Assembly: GCF_007559335.1 (NCBI RefSeq)
Contig: NZ_VMBG01000001.1
Location: 2,046,001-2,110,000, forward strand
Direction of reading: 5' to 3'
Length of the DNA stretch: 64,000 nucleotides
DNA from: Rariglobus hedericola
GTDB taxonomy: Bacteria; Verrucomicrobiota; Verrucomicrobiia; Opitutales; Opitutaceae
Part shown: positions 27,638 through 36,684 of the stretch, piece by piece
Layout of the letters: the number at the start of each line of letters is the position of its first letter
How positions within the stretch are numbered: position 1 is the stretch's first letter
The notes under the pieces: model-generated
Seen by the model: only the letters and a program-made list of their open reading frames with translations
The model's database searches: none
Told to the model about the DNA's origin: nothing
Translations under genes and position numbers: made by a program

Positions 27638-29419
27638 ATGACCCCGCCCGTCGCTCCGAGTGCGTCCTCCAGTGCCTTTCGCCGCCATCTCTGGCCGCTC
27701 CTGCGACGCCACCGCTGGGCCATTATCGCAGCTGTCATTTTGGTAAGTCTCCACGGCGGCGCCATGACGCTGCAGAACGTCTATCCGAAGTGGCTTTTTT
27801 CTGAAGTCTTGGAGCCCAAAAATCTCGCCACCAGCGAACGCTGGCACCGACTCGCCTGGCTCATCGCCGGATACCTCACCGTATCGATTTTCCTGCGCAT
27901 GATCCTGTGGCATTGCGGCTACCGGATTTTCACCTGGGCTCGCGAACGCATCGTGTTCTCGTTGCGCGCGCAGTTTTTCCGCCACGTCAACCACCTGTGC
28001 CTGCGGTTTCACGGCGAGCACCACTCGGGCGAATTGTTCAGTTATCTTTTCGGCACACCGCTGGCCAACGTCATGCAGTTTTTCCAGCAGACTTCACTGC
28101 TGGCACCCGGCGCCGTCATCGTGATCGTCTCGACGCTCGGCCTTTTCTGGCAATGGGACTGGCCGATCGCAGTGCTGCTCACCGTGCTGTGCGCGCTCAG
28201 CTTTTGGATCATGATCTATGCGCGCAACCGCATCAAAATCATCCAGACCGATTACCAAAAAACCGAAGGCGCGGTCAGCGGTCGCGTGGCCGATCTGCTC
28301 CGTGGCAACAAGGCCGTGAAGCTCCACTCGATGGAATCTTCCATCAGTGTCGATTTCGAACAACAGGCCGAGCTCATCGGCCGCAAATCCTATGAGCGCG
28401 ACGTCCGCAGTCACGTCGAGTGGATGAAGCAGGAAACCCTCACCTACTTCGGCTACGTATCCTTGCTCGCGCTGTGCACGTGGCGGTATCTCGACGGCCA
28501 GATCGACCTTGGCATCGTTGCCGCCTGCCTCGCCGCTTACAGCGGGCTCAACTGGCCGCTGCAGCAGATATTCAACTCCGTCACCTTGTGGGCCGGTTGC
28601 TCCGCATCGCTCGATCGCATAGGCACCGTGCTCGACACCGCCAGCACCACACCCGATCCGGTCTCGCCCGTGCCCGTCCCGAAGGAGCCGGGCGAACTTC
28701 GTTTCGAACGCGTCTCATTCCACTATGCCGACGGCTCGCCGATCCTGCACGAGCTCGATCTGGTGATTCCCTACGGGCATCGCGTGGCCATCGTCGGCCC
28801 TTCCGGCGCGGGCAAGAGCACGTTGTTGCAACTCCTCCTTCGTCTCTACGATCCGGCACAGGGGAACGTCCGCATCGCCGGTATCGATGTCCGTGATATC
28901 GCCGGTCGCGATCTGCGCCGTCTCTTCGGCGTCGTGCCGCAGGACACCTTCGTATTCCGCTCCACCTTGCGCGACAACATCCGCCTCGCCCGGCCTGATG
29001 CCGATGACGCGGCCATCCGGCGCGCCTGCGAACAAGCCAACGCCTGGGAGTTCATCTCACGCCTGCCCGAAGGTCTCGACACGCCCGTCGGCGAGGGAGG
29101 CTCGTCGCTTTCCGGCGGCCAGCGCCAACGCATCGCCATCGCGCGTGTTTTCCTCGCAGATCCGCCCTACTTCGTTTTCGACGAAGCCACCAGCGCGCTC
29201 GACACGCTCAGCGAGCAGCTCATCCAGGAAGCCATCGAGAAAAACCTCACGGGTCGCACCGCGCTTTTCGTCGCCCACCGGTTGTCCACCGTAAAGAACT
29301 GCGACCGCATTCTCGTGATGGAAGCAGGCTCCATCGTTCAAGACGGCAGCTACGACGAATTACTCGGCCGCCCCGGCCTGTTCCGCGAACTTGTCCACGG
29401 ACAACAATTGCGCGAGTAA
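27638..29419 (+). CDS. ABC exporter, fused membrane and ATP-binding domains
   Basis: A 593-aa half-transporter. Six hydrophobic helices (residues about 25-330) are followed by an ATPase domain with Walker A GPSGAGKST, Q-loop VVPQDTF, signature LSGGQRQR, Walker B YFVFDEATSALD and H-loop VAHRLSTV. It resembles MsbA/multidrug-type homodimeric exporters. The ATG at 27638 is preferred to a TTG 45 bp upstream. The kinase gene starts 26 bp after its stop, so it may belong to the same transcript as the exosortase operon. The cargo is unknown. Confidence 0.9.
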   Translation: MTPPVAPSASSSAFRRHLWPLLRRHRWAIIAAVILVSLHGGAMTLQNVYPKWLFSEVLEPKNLATSERWHRLAWLIAGYLTVSIFLRMILWHCGYRIFTWARERIVFSLRAQFFRHVNHLCLRFHGEHHSGELFSYLFGTPLANVMQFFQQTSLLAPGAVIVIVSTLGLFWQWDWPIAVLLTVLCALSFWIMIYARNRIKIIQTDYQKTEGAVSGRVADLLRGNKAVKLHSMESSISVDFEQQAELIGRKSYERDVRSHVEWMKQETLTYFGYVSLLALCTWRYLDGQIDLGIVAACLAAYSGLNWPLQQIFNSVTLWAGCSASLDRIGTVLDTASTTPDPVSPVPVPKEPGELRFERVSFHYADGSPILHELDLVIPYGHRVAIVGPSGAGKSTLLQLLLRLYDPAQGNVRIAGIDVRDIAGRDLRRLFGVVPQDTFVFRSTLRDNIRLARPDADDAAIRRACEQANAWEFISRLPEGLDTPVGEGGSSLSGGQRQRIAIARVFLADPPYFVFDEATSALDTLSEQLIQEAIEKNLTGRTALFVAHRLSTVKNCDRILVMEAGSIVQDGSYDELLGRPGLFRELVHGQQLRE

Positions 29420-29445
29420 CCGCACGCCGCTTAATAACCGCCTTC

Positions 29446-30888
29446 GTGACGATCCGCACCCGCATCCTGCTTGTTTACCTGCTGTTGATCGGCGGCAGCT
29501 ATCTCTACCTGGTCTCGTGGATTCTCGAAGGCATTCGTCCGCGTTACCTCGAATCCATGGAGGAGTCGCTGGTCGACACCGCCGCCTTGCTCGCCTCGGT
29601 CGTCGAAACGAGCTCCACCGGCACCACGCCCGATGCCGCGCAACTGCGCACCGCGGTCGATGGCGCCCATCGCCGCCAGCTCGACGCACTCATCTACGGC
29701 ATGCGCAAAACCTCCATCGACCTGCGCGTTTACGTGACCGATGCACAGGGCATTGTGCTCTACGATTCCGACGCGGGTCACGACGAAGGCGTGGATTATT
29801 CCCAGTGGCGCGATGTGGCGCGCACCCTCGCCGGCTCTTACGGGGCGCGCGCCACCCGCGACGATCCCGACGACGAATCCTCCCTCGGCATTTACGTCGC
29901 GGCGCCGATCCGCTCCGGTGACGCCATCATCGGCGTGCTCGCGGTCGGCAAACCCACGCGCAACATCAACGAGCTCGTCGCCGTCGCTCGCACCCGCGTG
30001 TTGCTGGCCGGTTTGATCGGCGGCGTGTTGGTGATCAGCGCCGGCATCGCGTTCTCCGTGTGGCTGACGACGCCACTAGAAAAACTCACCGCCTACGCCC
30101 GCGCCGTGCGTGACGGACGCCCCGCCACCCTGCCCCGCCTCGCCGGCCGCGAGGTCGGCGACCTGCGCCGCGCCTTCGAAGAAATGCGCGCCGCCCTCGA
30201 GGGCAAAGACTACGTCGAGCGTTACACCCAAACCCTCGCCCACGAGATCAAAGCCCCGCTCTCGGCCATTCGCGGCGCCGCCGAACTGCTCGCCGAGGAC
30301 GCCGACATGCCGCCGGACCAACGCGCCAAATTCCTCGCCAACTTGCGCTCCGAGTCCGCCCGCATCCAGCAGATCGTGGACAAACTTCTCCAACTCGCCG
30401 CCCTCGAAGCGCGCAAGCATCTCTCGGACGTGGAGCCCGTTGATCTGAATTCGCTGGTGCGCGAAGTCGCTTCCTTCGGCGAACCCACCCGCACCGCTCG
30501 CGGACTCACCTTGATCCTACCCTCCGCCGATACCGAAAAGCTCATCGTTAAAGGCGAAAAATTCCTGCTCACCCAGGCACTTTCCAACCTCCTTCAAAAC
30601 GCCGCCGAGTTCACGCCCGCCGGCGGAACGCTGACATTGTCGCTCACCCGATCCGCCCGACACGCCGTGATCACGCTCGACGACACCGGCACCGGTATTG
30701 CCGACTACGCACTACCCCAGGTATTCGACCGGTTTTATTCGCTGCCGCGTCCCGCCGGCGGAGCCAAGAGCACCGGCCTCGGCCTGAGTTTTGTGCGCGA
30801 GATCGCACACCTGCACGGCGGCGAGATCACCGTCGCCAACCGCCCCGACGCACGCGGCTGCCGCGCCGTGCTCACGTTGCCGGTGTAG
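29446..30888 (+). CDS. CreC-like sensor histidine kinase
   Basis: A 480-aa kinase with a GTG start. There are two membrane helices (residues about 5-27 and 185-208) around an extracytoplasmic sensor domain. The sensor is CreC-like by motif: YVTDAQGIVLYDS, DYSQWRDVARTLAGSYGAR and IYVAAPI. A HAMP segment is followed by the phosphoacceptor LAHEIKAPLSAIRG (His266) and an ATPase domain with NLLQNAAEFTP, DDTGTGI and FDRFYSLPRP. No response regulator gene is beside it in this window, although creB normally precedes creC. The exosortase operon follows 80 bp later. Confidence 0.88.
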   Translation: MTIRTRILLVYLLLIGGSYLYLVSWILEGIRPRYLESMEESLVDTAALLASVVETSSTGTTPDAAQLRTAVDGAHRRQLDALIYGMRKTSIDLRVYVTDAQGIVLYDSDAGHDEGVDYSQWRDVARTLAGSYGARATRDDPDDESSLGIYVAAPIRSGDAIIGVLAVGKPTRNINELVAVARTRVLLAGLIGGVLVISAGIAFSVWLTTPLEKLTAYARAVRDGRPATLPRLAGREVGDLRRAFEEMRAALEGKDYVERYTQTLAHEIKAPLSAIRGAAELLAEDADMPPDQRAKFLANLRSESARIQQIVDKLLQLAALEARKHLSDVEPVDLNSLVREVASFGEPTRTARGLTLILPSADTEKLIVKGEKFLLTQALSNLLQNAAEFTPAGGTLTLSLTRSARHAVITLDDTGTGIADYALPQVFDRFYSLPRPAGGAKSTGLGLSFVREIAHLHGGEITVANRPDARGCRAVLTLPV

Positions 30889-30967
30889 CGCGATTTTCAG
30901 TTTAATTCATCGGGACTTCACGCCCGCTTCATACGCGTTTCACATAGCTCGGGCAGACTTCGCGGCG

Positions 30968-32977
30968 ATGAAACGCTTTGCCCTCCTCCTGCTCTTTCTC
31001 CCGGCCGTCTTATTCGCCCAAAACGACGACTCGGCCGATTCCACGCGCGACAAAAACCTCTCGCCTTACTTCTGGGTGCGCAACGCCTCGCCCGGCGCCG
31101 ACACGCTTCCGCTCAAGTCAACGCACGTCGAGGCCACACTCGCCGGCGTCATCGCCGATGTGAGCGTGACGCAGGTTTACACCAACACCGGCACCACGCC
31201 CATCGAGGCGATCTATGTGTTTCCCGGCTCCACCCGCGCCGCCGTGCACGGGCTCACGCTCACCATCGGCGAGCGTCGCATCGAAGCCCGCGTGCAGGAA
31301 CGCCAGCAAGCCCGCCGCACTTACGAGGCCGCCAAATCCGCCGGAAAAACCACGTCTCTCCTCGAACAACAACGTCCCAACGTTTTCCAAATGAACGTCG
31401 CCAATATCCTCCCCGGCGACGAGGTGCGCGTGGAGTTGCGCTACACCGAACTGCTCGTCCCGACCGACGGCGTCTACGAATTCGTTTATCCCGGCGTGGT
31501 CGGCCCTCGCTACTCGAAGACCGCCGCCGCGAACGCCTCGACCGACGACACGTGGGTGCAGAATCCTTATCTGCCGACGCAGACCAATGATCCCACCGCG
31601 TTCACGCTCACGGTCAACTGTCTCACCGGCGTTCCCCTGCGCGAAGCCGCCTGCTACACGCATCGCACGTCGATTGTGTATGCCGATCCCTCGCGCGCCC
31701 GCATCACGCTCGATCCGTCCGAGACCACCGGCGCCAATCGCGATTTCATTCTGCGCTACCGGCTCACCGGCGAAGCCCTGCAAGCCGGTCTCCTCGTGAG
31801 CGAGGGCGCGAACGAAAACTTCTTCCTCGCGATGATCCAGCCGCCCGCGCGTCCGGTCGCCGCCACGTTGCCACCGCGCGATTATCTTTTTGTCGTCGAT
31901 GTCTCCGGCTCGATGCGCGGCTTCCCGCTTCAGACCACGCGCACGCTCCTCCGCCAGCTCTTCCCCGGACTCCGTCCGCAGGACACGTTCAACGTCCTGC
32001 TCTTCTCCGGCGACAGCCGCACGCTCAGCCCGCGCTCACTGCCCGCCACGCCCGCCAACCTCGAAGCCGCCCTCAATCTCCTCTCCGGCCAGGACGGCGC
32101 CGGCGGCACCGAATTGCTGCCCGCGTTGCAGGCGGCCTTTGCATTACCGCGCCAAGAAAACCTTTCGCGTATCATCACCGTGATCACCGATGGCTACGTG
32201 GACGTGGAGGCCAAAGCATTCGATCTCGTGCGCTCGCACGCCGATAAGGGCAACGTTTTCGCCTTCGGCATCGGCTCCAGCGTCAACCGTCACCTCATCG
32301 AGGGCATCGCGCGCGCCGGTCAGGGCGAGCCGTTCATCGTGACCGATCCCGGCGAGGCCGAGACCGTCGCCAAGGCCTTTCACAACTACATCGCCGCGCC
32401 CGTGCTCACCGCCGCCAAACTGGAGATCACCGGTCTCGACGCCTACGACATCGAGCCGCGCAGTCTCCCCGACGTGTTTGCCCAGCGCCCCGTGATCGTC
32501 TTAGGCAAATGGCGCGGTCCGCGCACCGGACAACTCACCTTGCGCGGTTTGACCGGTGCCGCTCCGTTCGCGGCCACGCTCGATCTCGCGAAGGCCCAAA
32601 GTATTTCCGGCGGCGGTCTGTCCCACCTGTGGGCGCGCCATCGGATCAGCCAGCTGATGGACGACATCTCCCGCGAATCGACGCCCGAACGTATCGCCGA
32701 AGTCACTACGCTCGGTCTCAGCTACAACTTGCTCACGCGCTACACGTCATTCGTCGCCGTGGACGAAATCGTGCGTCGCACCGGCGCAAATCTCACCACC
32801 GTCAACCAACCCGTGCCACTCCCCCAAGGCGTTGCCGCGAGCGCCGTCGGCAACAGCGGCGGTGGCAACATCCCGACTTCGCCCGAGCCCGGCACGTTCG
32901 CCCTGATGATCACCGCCGCACTGATCATTCTCATCCCGGTCTATCGTCGTCATCGCAGCCAACGCCCGCAGGCATGA
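30968..32977 (+). CDS. VIT and vWA domain protein with PEP-CTERM sorting signal
   Basis: A 669-aa exported protein with a signal peptide (cut after LFA, about residue 17). The VIT (inter-alpha-trypsin type) domain spans residues 45-185 (VTQVYTNTGTTPIEAIYVFP, NVFQMNVANILPGDEV). The von Willebrand A domain spans 305-480 with an intact MIDAS DVSGS (Asp311, Ser313, Ser315) and VITDGY. The tail is PEPGTFALMI, a hydrophobic helix, and YRRHRSQRP: the three-part PEP-CTERM signal read by exosortases. The stop overlaps the exosortase ATG (ATGA). It is the likely sole substrate of that enzyme. Confidence 0.9.
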   Translation: MKRFALLLLFLPAVLFAQNDDSADSTRDKNLSPYFWVRNASPGADTLPLKSTHVEATLAGVIADVSVTQVYTNTGTTPIEAIYVFPGSTRAAVHGLTLTIGERRIEARVQERQQARRTYEAAKSAGKTTSLLEQQRPNVFQMNVANILPGDEVRVELRYTELLVPTDGVYEFVYPGVVGPRYSKTAAANASTDDTWVQNPYLPTQTNDPTAFTLTVNCLTGVPLREAACYTHRTSIVYADPSRARITLDPSETTGANRDFILRYRLTGEALQAGLLVSEGANENFFLAMIQPPARPVAATLPPRDYLFVVDVSGSMRGFPLQTTRTLLRQLFPGLRPQDTFNVLLFSGDSRTLSPRSLPATPANLEAALNLLSGQDGAGGTELLPALQAAFALPRQENLSRIITVITDGYVDVEAKAFDLVRSHADKGNVFAFGIGSSVNRHLIEGIARAGQGEPFIVTDPGEAETVAKAFHNYIAAPVLTAAKLEITGLDAYDIEPRSLPDVFAQRPVIVLGKWRGPRTGQLTLRGLTGAAPFAATLDLAKAQSISGGGLSHLWARHRISQLMDDISRESTPERIAEVTTLGLSYNLLTRYTSFVAVDEIVRRTGANLTTVNQPVPLPQGVAASAVGNSGGGNIPTSPEPGTFALMITAALIILIPVYRRHRSQRPQA

Positions 32978-33768
32978 TCCGTTTTTTCCAGACCCGCGCC
33001 TGGGTCGCACTCGCCCTGCTCGCCGCCGGCTGGCCCGTGTTGAACTGGTATGCGCTGCGCCTCAACGACGGCTCCGACGAACCGTGGGGACTCGCCGCGC
33101 TCGCCGCCGCAGCGTTGTTCGCCCCGTGGCGTGGATGGCGTGAGCCGCTGTCGCCGCGACGGCTCGCGTGGCTCTGCGGATTTCTCGCTCTCTACGTCGT
33201 GGCGTTCCCGTGGATGCCGCCGCTGATCCGTGCGTTGCTGCTGGTCACGGCACTCGGACTTGCCGCATCGGATCGCGGTTTTCCCGCCGCGTGGTGGGGA
33301 CTGTTGGTGTTGTCACTGCCCGTGGTCGCGACGCTGCAATTCTACCTCGGCTATCCGTTGAGATTGCTTACGACCCAGCTCTGCGTGCCGTTGATCGCCC
33401 TCGGCGGACACACCGCGCGCGCCGTCGGCACCACGCTCCACTGGGCTGGCGAACGCGTCGTCATCGATGCACCGTGCAGCGGCATCCGCATGCTGTGGAC
33501 CGGTCTTTTCTTCGCCGCGTGCCTCGCCTGCTGGCACCGGCTCGATGCGAGGCGCACGTTCACGCTCATGCGCATCGCCGGCCTCGCGCTGTTTCTCGCC
33601 AACGTGGTGCGCGCCACGCTGCTGTTTTTTATCGAGACCGGTTTATGGTCCGCTCCCTCCGGCAGTCATGAGGGCGCCGGCCTGCTCTGCTTCTGCCTCG
33701 CCGCCGGCGTGGTGCTCTGGATCGGAGAACGTCTCGCCCATCGCCCGCACGTGCACGCCATCGCATGA
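32974..33768 (+). CDS. Exosortase/archaeosortase family transpeptidase
   Basis: A 264-aa multi-span membrane protein with about eight helices. The exosortase catalytic triad is visible: DAPCSGIRM (Cys168), LANVVRATLL (Arg213) and GSHEGAGLLCF (His232). These enzymes cut PEP-CTERM tails and attach the protein to a surface anchor, by analogy with sortases. The ATG overlaps the stop of the VIT/vWA gene and its own stop overlaps the next ATG, so the three genes are translationally coupled. The exact Xrt subfamily cannot be assigned from memory. Confidence 0.9.
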   Translation: MIRFFQTRAWVALALLAAGWPVLNWYALRLNDGSDEPWGLAALAAAALFAPWRGWREPLSPRRLAWLCGFLALYVVAFPWMPPLIRALLLVTALGLAASDRGFPAAWWGLLVLSLPVVATLQFYLGYPLRLLTTQLCVPLIALGGHTARAVGTTLHWAGERVVIDAPCSGIRMLWTGLFFAACLACWHRLDARRTFTLMRIAGLALFLANVVRATLLFFIETGLWSAPSGSHEGAGLLCFCLAAGVVLWIGERLAHRPHVHAIA

Positions 33769-34304
33769 AACTCTACCTCCTCTTTTTCTGCGCGTGCATT
33801 GTCGCCTCAACACGCCCGATCTGGCCGGACGCCGATGCCGACTCCACTCGCTCGACGGCTTCGCGCGCATCCTTCCCCGGTTGGGCCGCGGGACCGGTTT
33901 CGCCCGATTGGGAAAAACTAACGCCCTCCGCCCGCGACGCCCGTTTCGCCAAAGATTTCCCCGGAGAAACCGGAATCTTTAGCGATGGCACCACGACGTT
34001 TGTCGTCCGCTGGCTCGATCATCCGACCCGTCGTCTGCACCCCGCGTCCGATTGTCTGCGCGCGCTTGGCTACGACATCACCCCGCGACCGCTCCGCGAA
34101 AAAGCCGACGGCACGCTCTGGAGCACCTGCGAAGCCACGCGCGACGGCGCGACCGTGCGCGTGCACGAACGCCTGCTCGGCTCCGACGGACGCAGCTGGA
34201 CCGATGTCTCCACCTGGTTCTGGCACGCGAGCCTCCGGCGCGCCGCCGGACCGTGGTGGGCGGTGACGGAAATCACCCCGATCTCCGGCCCGAGTCGCCA
34301 TTGA
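33765..34304 (+). CDS. EpsI-like exosortase-associated protein (DUF3485 type)
   Basis: A 179-aa protein with an N-terminal hydrophobic anchor (residues 1-17). The motif RRLHPASDCLRALGYDI, with Cys97, corresponds to the 'HxPExCLxxAGW' region of EpsI proteins that accompany exosortases. A later VHERLLGSDGRSW..WFWHAS segment also fits that family. In other systems EpsI is fused to or follows the exosortase, with an unknown role in processing. It starts within the exosortase stop codon (ATGA) and ends the coupled trio. Confidence 0.78.
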   Translation: MKLYLLFFCACIVASTRPIWPDADADSTRSTASRASFPGWAAGPVSPDWEKLTPSARDARFAKDFPGETGIFSDGTTTFVVRWLDHPTRRLHPASDCLRALGYDITPRPLREKADGTLWSTCEATRDGATVRVHERLLGSDGRSWTDVSTWFWHASLRRAAGPWWAVTEITPISGPSRH

Positions 34305-34346
34305 CCGCGTCGCCTGCGCCATCATGCTGGGGTTAACCAGCTCACC

Positions 34347-34802
34347 ATGGCGTCCACGAATATTTCCATCGGCACCGATCCTGTTAAACAATTCTCCGTG
34401 TTTGCGGAGAACCGCGTCGGCCGTCTCTACGACCTCACATCGCTCCTGAAGGACAACAACGTCCACATCATGGCGCTCACCGTGCTCGACACGACCGACA
34501 GCTCGATCCTCCGCCTCATTGTCGATGATCCGGACAAGGCCCGCGAGCTGATGATCAACAATGATTTTCCTTACACCGAGGTCGACGTCCTCGCAGTCGA
34601 AATCAGCGACGAAGCCGATCTGAAGGAAGTGCTCAAGGCGCTCCTCGAGGCCGAGATCAACATTCACTACATCTACAGCTTCATCAAACGCCCCGACGGC
34701 AAGTCCGCCCTCGCGATGAACATCGAGGACGCCGACGTCGCCGCGCAGTCGCTCAACACGCACGGCTTCAAAGTCCTCACTCAGCGCGATATTTCGCGCT
34801 GA
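34347..34802 (+). CDS. Tandem ACT-domain protein
   Basis: A 151-aa soluble protein made of two ACT-like halves (about residues 14-78 and 84-148). The first half reads QFSVFAENRVGRLYDLTSLLKDNNVHIMAL, with the ligand-type N-R-x-G-x-L turn. There is no enzyme domain, so it is probably an amino-acid sensor or a regulatory subunit. Relatives are often annotated simply as ACT domain protein. No partner is apparent from the neighbours. Confidence 0.85.
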   Translation: MASTNISIGTDPVKQFSVFAENRVGRLYDLTSLLKDNNVHIMALTVLDTTDSSILRLIVDDPDKARELMINNDFPYTEVDVLAVEISDEADLKEVLKALLEAEINIHYIYSFIKRPDGKSALAMNIEDADVAAQSLNTHGFKVLTQRDISR

Positions 34803-34824
34803 GTGTTTTCCGCGCCACAGCGAT

Positions 34825-36684
34825 TTACTCCGCTGCCCTCGGTGCTTTTTTTGCCTTGGGTTTGGCCGCCGCACTTCCGGCGGCTTTTTTAGCGCCGGCC
34901 TTCGATGTCTTCGCGTTGATCCACACCGAGCCGTCCTTCGGGTTTTTGTTCAGCCAGAAGATTTCGTCCGCATGTTCGACGAATGTCGGCTTGTGTTCCT
35001 CGGTCGCGGGCAACGCCAGGCCCAGTTCCGAAATGACCACGAGGAAGTGCTGCAAGTCCTGGCCGAGCGTTTTCGCCAGATAACCGACTTCAGCCGACAC
35101 ACCGGTGCCGCGCTTGTTGGGGTTCAACAAAAGCCTAATTCCGGCGAGCGCCGAGTCCCCCGAGAAGGGAACGGCCTCGGCGGGAACAGCCGGTGTCTCC
35201 GTAAGGGCCAGCTCAGGCGCAGCTTCCGGTGCAGATTCAACCACTGCGGAATCTTGGGTAATCGGCTCAACCATCGCCGCCGTTTCAACCGCCGGTGCTC
35301 CGTCTTCCGCCTTCTGTTCTCCGTCCTCTGTATTCCGTCCTCCGTCCTCCGTCCTAGGCGCACGCACTTCATCCCCGTTGATCCAAATCGCGTTACGGCT
35401 GTCCTTGTTCAACCAATACACAAACTCACCGATCGCCGTCTTGACCGGCTTATCGTTGGCGGTTTCCGGCACCGTCAGACCGACGGCGATGAACATTTCC
35501 ACGAGATCGTTTTCCGACTGCTTAAAGGCGCGGGCGAGATAAGTGATGCTGCCCGAATAACCCGGTCCGCGACGATTACGGCGCATCTGCGCACGCACGG
35601 CGGCCAGAAACTCCTCGGCTTCGGGTGGCAGTTCTTCCGTCGAAACCGTTACAACTTCCTCCGCCTGTCCTCCGTCCGTCTTTTGTTCTCCGTCCTCTGC
35701 CTTCGGCCCGTCCTCAGTCTTCTGTCCTCCGTCTTCCGTCAGCTTGGCAGCCCGGGCCGCAGCGGCGGCCTGAGCGGCTTCGCGGGCGGCTTGCGCAGCC
35801 GCCTGCTGCGCCAGACGACGCGCTTCGTGTTCCGCACGACGGGCGGCTTGCTCGGCTTCACGGGCAACACGGTCAGCCTCGCGCTTCGCCTTCTCCGCCT
35901 GCTCGGCGGACGCTTCCCCGGCCAGCAACACGGCGGTCGGATCGCTCGGATCAAGCGGCTTCGCCTGGGCGACACGAAACACCGGACGCGGTTTTTCTCG
36001 GGTGTTCAAGAAGAGCTCGTGGCGGTTGTTAAGATTGAGCCAGTAGAGTTCGCCTTCGAATTCCAGATGCACCGGCGCGTCGTCTTCGCGCTCGGGGATG
36101 ACGAAGCCGCACTCCTTGAGCGCGCCAATGAGATCGCCTTCCGATTGCTCCCAGCGCTTCGCCAGGAACGTGACGCCGACCGACTGGCCCGGACCGCGCT
36201 GGTTTTTGCGGAGGTGAGGTTTGATCGCCTCGAAGAACGTCGGCAGGTCGTCATCGAGATTGTCCCAGTTGTCCCAATCGTCGCCCTCTTCGGCGGCATC
36301 CGGATCGGCGTCGCGCTCGGTGTCGCGCAGCTTGCGAAAACCATCCTCGGGCGCGGCGGTTTCAGAAACGAGCGTGGACGGTTTTTCAGCGTGCGCATCA
36401 CCGGCCGCACCGGTGGCGTTGCCGGCGAATTTCGCGGCGAACTCGGCACGGAGTTTCTCCGCCTCGATCTTCGCGGCGGCTGCGGCTGCGCTTTCGAGCG
36501 TCCAGTCGCGCAACGTGGTGCGGCGGGCGACGCCGTTGAAGGCCAGTGCGTTGTTCGAAAGCGTCTCGTAGCTGATGATCTCCCACTCGTCCTTGCCGAG
36601 CTGGTTCAGGTAGGACTCCAAAAGTGCGGGAGTAGCGAAGCCATGCGGGCCGCTGGTGATATGCTTATATTCCCAAAGAGACAT
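34825..36684 (-). CDS. Uncharacterised protein with DUF4177-like N-terminus and three copies of an unnamed ~82-residue domain
   Basis: A 619-aa protein. Residues 1-58 (LWEYKHIT..LNQLGKDEWEIISYE) resemble DUF4177. Three similar units follow at 147-228, 356-437 and 509-592. Each has 'N(Q/R/K)RGxGxSxxxxYLAK', a helix ending in 'GLxxPE', and a closing '(Y/F)WLNxxxxxxxWIN'. This looks like a winged-helix-type fold, but I do not recognise it. An Ala/Arg/Glu coiled-coil stretch (255-314) and TEDGGQK-type linkers (316-340 and 445-463) separate the units. The tail is Lys/Ala-rich. Cytoplasmic; role unknown. Confidence 0.8.
   Translation of the reverse strand: MSLWEYKHITSGPHGFATPALLESYLNQLGKDEWEIISYETLSNNALAFNGVARRTTLRDWTLESAAAAAAKIEAEKLRAEFAAKFAGNATGAAGDAHAEKPSTLVSETAAPEDGFRKLRDTERDADPDAAEEGDDWDNWDNLDDDLPTFFEAIKPHLRKNQRGPGQSVGVTFLAKRWEQSEGDLIGALKECGFVIPEREDDAPVHLEFEGELYWLNLNNRHELFLNTREKPRPVFRVAQAKPLDPSDPTAVLLAGEASAEQAEKAKREADRVAREAEQAARRAEHEARRLAQQAAAQAAREAAQAAAAARAAKLTEDGGQKTEDGPKAEDGEQKTDGGQAEEVVTVSTEELPPEAEEFLAAVRAQMRRNRRGPGYSGSITYLARAFKQSENDLVEMFIAVGLTVPETANDKPVKTAIGEFVYWLNKDSRNAIWINGDEVRAPRTEDGGRNTEDGEQKAEDGAPAVETAAMVEPITQDSAVVESAPEAAPELALTETPAVPAEAVPFSGDSALAGIRLLLNPNKRGTGVSAEVGYLAKTLGQDLQHFLVVISELGLALPATEEHKPTFVEHADEIFWLNKNPKDGSVWINAKTSKAGAKKAAGSAAAKPKAKKAPRAAE
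35296..35352. repeat. In-frame GTCCTCCGTCTTC-type repeat encoding linker 2
   Basis: Degenerate repeats of the kind CTCCGTCCTCTGTATTCCGT encode the RTEDGGRNTEDG-type linker between domain copies 2 and 3. A second tract at 35663-35739 encodes the linker before copy 2. The period is 6-9 bp with little divergence in sequence compared with the domains. Such tracts are usually seen in intergenic DNA. Confidence 0.7.
35663..35739. repeat. In-frame GTCCTCCGTCTTC-type repeat encoding linker 1
   Basis: Contains several variants of GTCTTCTGTCCTCCGTCTTC and encodes KLTEDGGQKTEDGPKAEDG. It is of the same unit type as the tract at 35296-35352, and both keep the reading frame. Confidence 0.7.
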
